Of a stretch of 64,000 nt of DNA, positions 49,821 through 58,182 are shown piece by piece. How positions within the stretch are numbered: position 1 is the first letter of the stretch; each line of letters starts with the position of its first letter. The notes under the pieces were generated by a model. It saw only the letters and a program-made list of their open reading frames with translations, ran no database searches and was not told the origin of the DNA. The stretch comes from Flammula alnicola. Lineage: Eukaryota > Basidiomycota > Agaricomycetes > Agaricales > Strophariaceae. The translations under genes and the position numbers were made by a program. The stretch is from positions 1 through 64,000 of the forward strand of contig JADNRV010000226.1 in the NCBI GenBank assembly GCA_015499995.1, read 5' to 3'.

Positions 49821-52640
49821 CTAACAAATTTGAACGCGAAGTCAGTGTTGTTCAAGGTTGTCAAAATATAAGGGATGACGGTTTACTCATCGACATTGAC
49901 ACTGAGAACTTTCTTGTTGACACCGATAATACCGTTGGTTGCTCGGTTGTGACGAAAAAAGTTGTCTCGCCAGAGATGCGGTTCATATACACGCATGTGC
50001 CAGATTCAATGTCATAGAGGTGGATGAAACCGAATTTGCGCACAATGTCGTTCTTCATACTACTCCAGACTTCTCGCTAACAGAGCGTGGAACATGTCTT
50101 TTGGCCACTTGTCGCGGTGGCCTAGCCTAAGTTGATGGTAAGCGTCAAGGCCGCGTTCTCGGAGACCGTGCGCTCAGAGTGGTGTAGGGCGCTGGTGATG
50201 TCGATGACGTGCTGGAGGATAACCTATCCGATTCGCCACGCAGCATTGGATACTAGGAAAAGGTAGAAAGATGAGTATGAGCGAGACAGCGAGAGATTTA
50301 AATGGGTAAACTATGACTTACTCAATACCAACGGAAATCTTGCAGCATTATAGAACTTTCAACTATCTGGGAGCCGTAAAGGGTGACGGCGATGTCGATA
50401 CCTGCTGGATGATTGCTATCCGATTCGCTACGCAAGATTTGATACTAGGAAAAAGTAGAACGATGAGTGTGAGCGAGATAGCAAGAGAGTTAAATGGGAA
50501 AACTGTCTGGCTTACTCGATAGCAAAGGAAATCTTACCGTGTCTTAGAACAAGTCTGAGTAGGCAAAAGGAACATTGCCGAAGGCGGAAAAGGGTGGTGG
50601 GTGTTGTTAATATCTGCAAAGTTATATCAGGACCAAGGATGAATTAGAATTCAGGTACAGCGGTGGATGGTACGTACTGGAGCTCACCCAAAATGAGGAG
50701 CGGTAGGTGTTCCATCAATATTTGCATCAAGACGAAGATGAAAGGAGGGAGAGAAAACTTTGAACCCTCACACAGCGGCCTATTCATTCATATGAAGAGA
50801 AAAAACAACATCAGACAGTAGGCTGGTTGCTCAGAGTAAGGAAGTACGCACCATGATCCCCTTCCCTCCATCCACACACTTCTCACTAAACAGCGCCTAG
50901 AAATCCCTCACTCGGACTCTTATGGTATGTATATCAGCTGATCGACAGAGCTTCAGGAAAGTGCTAAGATATTGGGACCTCGGGGGCCGGCGATGTCGAT
51001 AAGGTACGTGAGGATCGACATCGGCTCGCTGCGGAATCTACATGGAAAGAGAGAAACATGAGCATGGGCGCGATTGTGAAAAAGTTCTACAGGGCAAGGC
51101 TTACTTGAACACCAAAGAACAGTTTCTCTTGTGTCAGAGGTAGCCAGCTTGCTGGCCGGCATGTTGTCGAAGGCGAAGATGGGTGCTGAGGGCCAGTGGC
51201 AGATATCTGGAGAGCTGAATTAGGACCCAGATGGAATAAAAAGTATTTAGAAGGATCGTACGTACCGGAGCCAGCTTCCGAGCTCCGCTTCAATCTTCTC
51301 GATAGCGGTAACACCACCGTCTCCATCGCATCGAGAATCTGCACCTACGAGAGGCTCAGTTGACGAGTTTGGCCTACTGAATAATCTGTTAGCTCAGAAA
51401 TCAGAGAAAATTAAGGTAGGACGAACTTACTTATGTTACTGTGAGCGAATTGTTAGTGCTGCTCACGGTATGCCTTCTTTGGATTGGTAGGCCTGCAGCT
51501 AGCCAGCCGGTGTCCAAGGGATTCCCCCATGGCTTGCCTCAAAGTCGTACAAGGTTGGGTTGAGGATGATCCATGAAATGCGATGCATCTCTTAAGCAGG
51601 GGTCTTTAGATGTTATCGTAGGCGTCAGCAATGGGTTGAGCATCGCAGAAGAGGGAGCGTTGAGATAGGGACCGTCACCGGTGTCGAAAGACTAGAATGT
51701 GGGGGCAATGTGGGGGTTTAATAGCAGCTGTAGCTGTTCCGGGGCACTACAATCCCGTGCTTCTTGGACGCCCGCATCGCCACAGGGAAGTCGTTGGTCA
51801 CTTTGGGAGGGAGACGTCCCTGTTCTTCTTCGTGAACAGTGGGTCGGGGGCTTGATGATCAATCTCGGCAATGTACAGCTGCATCACTCTCTATTACTTC
51901 CATTCAGGATGTAGAGTAGGATCAATCACGAACCTTGGCCCCAGTTGCGGTTCTAACGGCGAATGTAAAGAGTTTTGCGGGTTTCTGACGCCCGTCCAAC
52001 TTCATTTCTGCGAATGCAGTTGCGTGACCTTCGATTGGCTGGCTTATGCCGCGTTCTCTGCTGTTCGTCAAATTCCTGGAGATGCCAATAAGTACCAGCT
52101 ATCTCCCGTCCGGCTTACACAGTAGCTGATAATCTGAGCGCCAGGCAAGGGTCTGATGATGGCCGAATATTTCTTGAGGTTGTGTCGGCAATGGTCCAGT
52201 TATCGACCGCACTTTCCGTCACCATTCCAATGGTGATATTGAACAAACACTTCCAGAAAACAAGATCTTCGTTGTTGATGTGTGACTTGACCTTCCGCTT
52301 CGTCTCTATGTTGAAAATCTGCAGAGTGCAGGCAGTTGCACAGCAACATTAAGGTAAGTACCGTTTGGTCGCCTCATGGTGGCTTGTGGAGGGAAGTTTT
52401 TCTCAGTGAACTTGAAGGGGGGTCAGATGTTTGATAATCGATGTCGACAATATGCAGCTGTAGGACTGGTGTCAAAGGGACTTTGGTATAAGGGAGGACC
52501 GAATCACGAACCTTGTTAACTCTTGCTGCTCAAACAACGACTGACACCCATGTTGCTACCTCCTAATGTCCATCCACCTTCATCTCCCTGGCGGAGGATG
52601 TGTTGCTCTTCCAATAGGTTAGCTAATCCATCGTTCTACA
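49821..52640 (-). pseudogene. scrambled clathrin heavy chain N-terminal-domain fragments
   Basis: Minus-strand pieces of the clathrin heavy chain beta-propeller are recognisable: IFNIETKRKVKSHINNEDLV and IGMVTESAV (about 52160-52330), MKLDGRQKPAKLFTFAVRTA (about 51940-52010), IAEIDHQAPDPLFTKKNRDV and TNDFPVAMRASKKHGIV (about 51730-51890), then [20 protein letters not shown] and [11 protein letters not shown] (50058-49950), [16 protein letters not shown], a TAA replacing the expected codon, TVIPYILTT and LNNTDFAFKF at the junction with the phospholipase fragment (about 49820). A partial extra copy (about 52430-52640: MKVDGH, then LHIVDIDYQTSDP) precedes the main set. Several stops and frame changes make it non-coding. 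Introns are retained. Confidence 0.8.
50130..51375 (-). repeat. triplicated unidentified exon-intron unit inside the clathrin relic
   Basis: Three diverged copies of one unit lie at about 50130-50350, 50375-50720 and 50965-51375. They share an intron ending in a CCTAG/TGTAG acceptor, then a SNAAW-like peptide (SNAAWRIG, SNLA, SAAS), a GTCGATGTCG-like core on the plus strand, and in two copies an upstream exon with TTCGCCTTCGACAACATGCC / CCGCCTTCGGCAATGTTCC. Copy 1 continues HHSERTVSENAALTL. SNAAW..SENAALTL is reminiscent of HEAT-repeat karyopherins, but I cannot assign it. Confidence 0.5.
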
Positions 52641-52773
52641 TTGTAAAAACTGTTGATTTGAAGGGATAGAGATTGGGAGATGCCAAGTCGGTGATGGTTC
52701 ATAGTGAAGACCACACGTGTGAATTATGATCATCTATATATATTACGATGTAGGACTACGCTATGCTTCTACA

Positions 52774-53690
52774 TTATTTAAGGCAGAAAGAGCTCCTTGT
52801 CAAAATATTTATCGACCCAGTACTCTGTTCCATACTCGAGGCTGTTTGTTTTCTGGAAGCGCCGGTCTGCTTGCTTGCCAAAATGTGGTGTAAGTTAAGT
52901 ACAACTTGAAGAGCCCGAACCTGATCCAAAGGGATAATATCGCCCATTGGGTCTTTGTTCGTTCGCCTTGCCCTTTTGACGAGATACATTCCGGCTGAAG
53001 GCTCGGGATACAGCCCAGTAGAGTTGAAGAGCTTGTTACCTTCTGATTCACTTGGTGTACAATATCAAAATGCTGAATATAAGGTAGAATTTTAGAAAGC
53101 GATCCACCTTAAGTGGGTGTTGCCGTCCACTTGGTGGTACAATCCTAAATATGATACGGAGTTGAACAATGTGATGCCCTTCAAAAATTAGTGGTCAAAC
53201 TCAAGAAACTCAAATGAAGTAAGCAACTCACCTGTCATTCCGCGAAACGGCCATTCCCTTGCAGGGTCTTTGTTTACGATGACTGTATCATATCGTCCAA
53301 ACGGCCAGATGGTAGACGGCGGAGCAGCATTGACTGTCTGAGCAGGTGGGGATGGTAATATGCCTTGCTTTGTACTTGAAGCCTCGTCCATATCTCGATG
53401 TGGGTGAAAGGAAGACGCCTGTCCTAAGTTACAAAACGACGGCCTCCGATACTAGACGAAACGTGGCCCGAGATATTCGTATCCATCTTCGTAATGTAAT
53501 CATGCAAGGCAGGCCGGAAATCAGGCAGGTTGAAAAGCTGAACTGCGTCATCAACCAACATCCGCTTGAAGTTGTGATCACGCTTGAAAGCTTGAGGTGC
53601 CAGTGGATAGCAACCCGAGGGGTAGCAAATGTACGAAGCGGAGTTCATGCAGTTGGATGGGGATATTTCAGTAGCAAGTCGGCTCGGGGG
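52774..53690 (-). pseudogene. Plavaka-like TE protein, C-terminal fragment
   Basis: The minus strand reads AFKRDHNFKRMLVDDAVQLF and NLPDFRPALHDYI, then LPFTHIEIWTRLQVQSKAYY, TIWPFGRYDTVIVNKDPARE, and YPEPSAGMYLVKRARR with IIPLDQVRALQVVLNL. This block order (LPFTHIxIWxxxxxQ, WPFGRYDxVIVN, PxxxGMxLxKRAxR, IPLxQxRAL) is familiar from CACTA-like Plavaka-type proteins of Agaricomycetes. The end (YFDKELF-like) is degenerate and frames change repeatedly, so it is a relic. Confidence 0.6.
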
Positions 53691-55216
53691 AAGTAATCTG
53701 TCGCATTTCGAGTGGTTCCAGTTAATGGAGAGATGGGGTTGACGTTTTCAAGAAGAATTGACGTTTTCGTGAATTCCAGGGTTTCTCCTTCAGAATCGTC
53801 GCTGGCAGTGCTGGCCGCATCGTTGTCATCTGCATGATGGCTAAACTGTGTTCTAAAATCGAAGCCAGCATCACGCACCGCTGTTGCCAGGTCAAACAGA
53901 CGACATTTATCAGCGCGGTCCAGATATCGACAGATCTGCTGCGACTTTTCCAGACCAAGCGTTGATCGCCATTTTACTTTGATTTTACTCGCCAGATATT
54001 GCATTTGCTCCCGCTTCATCGACAGGGTTCAGAGTCGCGTCAGCGAAGAATGCGTCTTTGCTATACCATCCCTCGGCACCACGGGTGATGAATGGAACAG
54101 AGGTCCTGAAAAAAAAAAGATTAGGCTTGTTACGGCTTCTCAAGATATGACCATACCTCCAAGCTCTGTCATGCCAATATCGAGAACGAGAGGCATTCCC
54201 ATCTGATTAGCCCAACTCAAACCGTGACGCACTCTGCGTTTGTGGCAGCACCCCCTGGGATGAACGCTTTGAGCATCTTAATCGCTTCTTGAATACGTTG
54301 CGGTATCGACTTGCGCAAGAATCCTTCAAGAACCCAAGGGACACCAGCGAAGGCGGTGGGTTTCTGGGTCGTCGCTGTCACCAAGTCACGGTAATCTGAA
54401 ATATATAACAGTTCACATTGGTAACATCGGCGAAATAATATCGATATCTTAGTATCTAACCCAGCACTAGATCATCATTTGACCCAAAGATTAGCCATAG
54501 TTCACTTGACGATAATTAAATACTCACAACCATCATAAGCCTCACCCAAAGTCGACTTTACTGTACCATTTTAATTAGTTCGGCCGGGGGTGTGACCTGT
54601 GACCATGTGGACGAAATTTGTACATCGGCCAAGCTGACCTGTGACCTGAGACACATACCGAAAATTCGGCCAATATGCGGGGCGCAAGCGCCCCGCGGAG
54701 CCCTCCGGAGGTACCAACTGATCTGGAGCGCCGGCCAAAGTGTTTGTGACCTGGGACAACCGTCCGATTTCGGCCACATCCACAAGCCCTGTGACGTGTG
54801 ATGGCCGAATTAATTAAAATGGTACAGTATTTTGTGTTTCCATCCCCTCTTGGCCGAACCATTCCAACTTCAAAGAAGTTATCATAAAGTTTCCTCTCGG
54901 CAAGTTGGCGATTGCGAGCATTTTCAGAGAAAGCACAACGTGCTCTGTGCATTGGTCGCGCTGCTCTCGGTGGAGGCCTTGGAGAAGCACGTGAAGTGCC
55001 TTTATGAAGGGGAATTACGAAGCGGACGGCGGTTCCAGTCCTGGGGTTCAAGCCTCCTGGGCGAACAGTAACGGTAGCCTCTTCTTGAGTGGGGATCCAT
55101 TTGCTACGTTTCTTTAGGATTGTGTAGCCCATCCCAATGATGGTGACAGCAGTAAGGATAGAGAAAACGATGATGAATGCAATGAGAGATGCAAACTGGT
55201 CGTCAGAGGACATCAT
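53691..55216 (-). pseudogene. hypothetical single-pass membrane protein interrupted by a MITE
   Basis: The start MMSSDDQFASLIAFIIVFSI at 55216 opens a single hydrophobic helix followed by LKKRSKWIPTQEEATVTVRP, a type II/III membrane topology. The frame runs to ERKLYDNFFEV and PRGDGNTK, where a 267 bp MITE interrupts it (54561-54827). Further exons follow: LVTATTQKPTAFAGVPWVLE, MGMPLVLDIGMTELGG, TSVPFITRGAEGWYSKDAFF, and the acidic exon with SQQICRYLDRADKCRLFDLA, before a junction with the Plavaka-like fragment. I do not recognise the family. Whether all pieces belong to one gene is inferred from order and strand. Confidence 0.45.
54561..54827. mobile_element. Tc1/mariner-type MITE (267 bp, TA target site)
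   Basis: Terminal inverted repeats CTGTACCATTTTAATTAGTT and CTGTACCATTTTAATTAATT continue to CGGCC, matching at 24 of 25 positions. They are flanked by TA on both sides (54559-54560 and 54828-54829). The interior has GTGACCTGTGACC-type short repeats and no ORF of its own. The size, TA duplication and conserved ends identify a mariner-like non-autonomous element. Its ends are nearly identical, so it is probably young. Confidence 0.88.
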
Positions 55217-55329
55217 GTACTAGTGAGGGAAAGAAATTCAACGAGCTGACATAAATTACATGCCCAAATGGAATTCAGGGTCGCAGATAATGCCCTTCAG
55301 CCTCTATTAACACAGTTACTATGTATTGT

Positions 55330-56084
55330 AGAAGATAGTCTTTAAAAAACCAGATGAAAAAGTGAGCGACCAGCCACACTGAGTGGCGGACGGGCGGCTT
55401 CTTCGCCTTGGTCTTGGAGTTTCCGTTCCGCGAGGGGGATGGCCAAGCAGAGCTGGGGATGGGTTTGGCGAAGGAGCATCAGGGCCGTGCGAGTGTCGAT
55501 GGTTTTCTGTCATAGAAAAGCAGCGAGATCTGTTGCCTGTTTTACTCGTTGGTAATCTATAAATGTTTGTCAGAGGATGGCCGTAAAGAAGACATTACAA
55601 ACATATCTTCTTCAACCATGGGACCCAGCAGCCTAATGTTATTCTGGACCTCCGCCAACCTCTCTTTGGCGATCTTCAACTTCTCTTTCTTTTCCTCTTT
55701 CACCTGAGGAAGCTCCTTGTTCTCTTCAGCAGCAAATAGGGGAGCATCGTCGATGTCGCAAACGGTTGACTTGAGTGATGTCACTAAATCGTGGAAAAGT
55801 TGCTTTTCCGTTGCAGCTCCGATAGTGTGGTGGCAGCCTAGCGCAATGCAACGAAACAGATTGGAAAGTGCATTAGGCATCTGGGGCGGGCCCAGCTTGG
55901 CGCTGAATGACAAGGAATTAAAAATGATGTCAGCGCAGAAGATGTTATGGAACAGAACCTGGACGCACGCTGTCAAATTTCGAATTCCAGAAATGATCCA
56001 GTCGCCATCTACAGTCACGTCAGTGCAAATCAAGATGATCCTGCATTCAAGGTATGTCTTCCCTCCGGTTGACGTGCGATTCAA
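55330..56084 (-). pseudogene. hypothetical protein fragment
   Basis: The minus frame reads ALSNLFRCIALGCHHTIGAA and KSTVCDIDDAPLFAAEENKE, then KEKLKIAKERLAEVQNNIRL, an intron, and QKTIDTRTALMLLRQTHPQL. The region resembles the C-terminal helical part of a multi-copy agaricomycete hypothetical protein. The expected N-terminal part upstream of 56084 is replaced by an oppositely oriented TE fragment, and a TGA precedes the QKTIDT block unless an intron removes it. Function unknown. Confidence 0.45.
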
Positions 56085-56099
56085 CAGCTGAATATAATA

Positions 56100-56880
56100 A
56101 AATCAGCAAACTGAAAGATCACATACTTGTACGCCTGCTGAATGGAGAGTACGAAGGTGAGGTGACCTACGACGAGTTCACAGATGAAGAGAGGAATACT
56201 GTTCGCATAGCCGGGGATCGCATCTATCATTGCAAGACCATGTATATCAGTTATACGACATACGATGTTAGGTGTGACGGGGATATGATAAATACACAGA
56301 CTTATCCTGACATTATGGTCAAATCTTCGGAAACAAGACCCCAAGCCCAACCGTACTGGTACGCCCATGTTATCGAAATTTTGCATGTTCTGGTGTGATC
56401 TTCCCATCAAGAAGTTAAAGAGAGATTGTTGCGGTGAATGGGCTTCCTGTGCGTGCGGTGGACCGTGGTTTGGAGTGGAGCCGGGTCTATATCACCACGG
56501 GTTTCGCTATGCACGCCTGTCAAAAATTGGCTTTTTGGAATCAACAGACGAGTATGCATTTTACCTTTCTTGACCCTGCGCAGGTTATTAGGGGGACCCA
56601 TATTATTCCTGCATTCTCGGAGAGGTGCACCTCAGCTCTGCTGCCAGCTACAAAGTCCGTGGCTCGGGTTCTGAACCCTGGGGAGGAACTTGACGATTGG
56701 CTGAACTTCTACGTAGACATGTAAGTCGTTTTCTTTGATCCAAACTTAACTTTTCTTTATGCTTACCTGTGGCCCTGTGTGCAGCTTTGTCGACCGTGAT
56801 ATGCTAGTCTTGTTCAATTTGCCGGACCTTGGTGGGTGGGTCAATTCGGTCTTAAAGTTATCGCAAGGCTCAGTCTTGCT
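56100..56880 (+). pseudogene. TE-associated protein fragment (TYDVRR-type)
   Basis: The plus frame reads LNGEYEGEVTYDEFTDEERN and ISYTTYDVRCDGDMINTQTY, with PYWYAHVIEILHVLV. A second exon has EWSRVYITTGFAMHACQKLA and FLDPAQVIRGTHIIPAFSER, and after an intron FVDRDMLVLFNLPDLGG. YTTYDVRxxxDxINTxT, DPAxVIRGxHxIPAF and FVDRDM are motifs I know from C-terminal regions of large agaricomycete transposon proteins. It is out of context, head-to-head with the previous fragment and lacks the transposase core. Confidence 0.6.
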
Positions 56881-57466
56881 AGGGCCGATCAGATTTAGAT
56901 AAATGTAGTCACGTGTAGCCACTTCGCGCGACTCATTGGTCAAATTTTCAAACGTTACCGTAAGTCTCCCGGCGTAGTCAGACTTAAACAAGACTAACAA
57001 AATCCGTAGTATAGTCTCTTTTATTTTTCCTGATCGGCGACATACTCATCTGTAGTCTGTGCTCGCTGTCTATGGCATCAACAATGAAATTCAGGCTTTC
57101 AAGGGACCCTCACAATACCTCGATGCAACTTGAATCGTTCCAAGCTTATACCCATGAGCCTACTCCGAGTACTCGCCGGGTCACCTTACTCGCAAAAGTT
57201 GCAATCTATGCTACCCCGTCAGTTTACACAAAATCAAACCTATTCGTGCGGCATTGAAATGGCCAGTAAACGTTATTCGGAACCTAATCAAAAGTCTACT
57301 TTGAGTTTTTTTCCGGCTCTCATGGAACCAAGTATGAAGTACTATTTATTTCTGGGAAATAGCATTGGAGGAGGCTTGGGTCTCATTGGGGTCTCAGGAA
57401 TGGATAAGTCGGGCATTTCATCTGCAATTTAAAGGTCCTTGAAAAGATAATGTGTGAGTTTACTTA
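56881..57466. other. intergenic, no supported gene
   Basis: Short unrelated open frames only, ending at the TTA target duplication of the next element. Confidence 0.4.
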
Positions 57467-58003
57467 GAGTCTGTTCGGATACCAAAATACGGGCGTATTG
57501 TGATTTTTGATGGTAGACGGTATTATTCCCACAAAACCAAATTGAGTATATGACTGAATTCGGCCTAGCGCCCAATAATTGATCATGCCACGTCACATCA
57601 TTCTGTTTTGTCCCCAAGCAGCCCCAAGTCCTCTGAGCTCATTGTTGGTGACGGTGAGCTTTAGCCCGAAGGTGTAGTTCTTGCCTAAAATCTGGCGGAC
57701 CAGTATAATCACACTTGTACTATAAAATATAAGTTCTCCTCATAATTATTTCTTTGTAATTATATCCAAATTATGTTGGATTTACAAAGCGGGATGAGGG
57801 CGGCGGGCGGCGGGGCAATTGGCGGGCAATTTGCAGGGAACATCGGGACCACGGACAACAGCTGCACGTAATTGTGCCTAACTCGACCTGTCACGCCCTA
57901 CTTAGGCCGAATTCAGTCATCTACTCGATTTGGGCTTGTGGGAATAACACCGTCTGCCATCAAAAATCACAATACGCCCGTATTTTGGTATCCGAACAGA
58001 CTC
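57467..58003. mobile_element. PIF/Harbinger-type MITE (537 bp, TTA target site)
   Basis: Both ends begin GAGTCTGTTCGGATACCAAA and the inverted repeat continues for about 100 bp (through TGACTGAATTCGGCCTA) with only six or seven mismatches. It is flanked by TTA at 57464-57466 and 58004-58006. A 3 bp TTA/TAA duplication and a G-rich end with CTGTT are typical of PIF/Harbinger. The interior (57570-57900) is non-coding with a G-rich stretch. The pair of near-identical 'ORFs' at its ends are just the inverted repeats. Confidence 0.88.
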
Positions 58004-58182
58004 TTATAATGTTACGAGACTATTTTTACCAGGTCGAGGGTCTTCAGAATGACACTTTGGCCAACCAATTAATGCGAGTGTCTAATCACGTGATGGTTAA
58101 AACTCCGAAATCGTGCAGCGCGGTTCAGACCCTCTACGTGAAAACAGACTAGGTCAAACGTCGCTGAGAACATAGCCGTCTC

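Noticed and set aside
49861..50058. Minus ORF as a genuine small gene
   Set aside because: It is one exon of a clathrin heavy chain relic with frameshift and nonsense codon downstream.
54558..55216. 213-residue minus ORF as one continuous protein
   Set aside because: Its last part is the MITE sequence; the coding frame ends at the insertion.
57429..58152. Two ORFs sharing SVIYSIW..GNNTV..HQKSQYARILVSEQT
   Set aside because: They are the two inverted repeats of the Harbinger-type MITE read on opposite strands, not paralogous genes.
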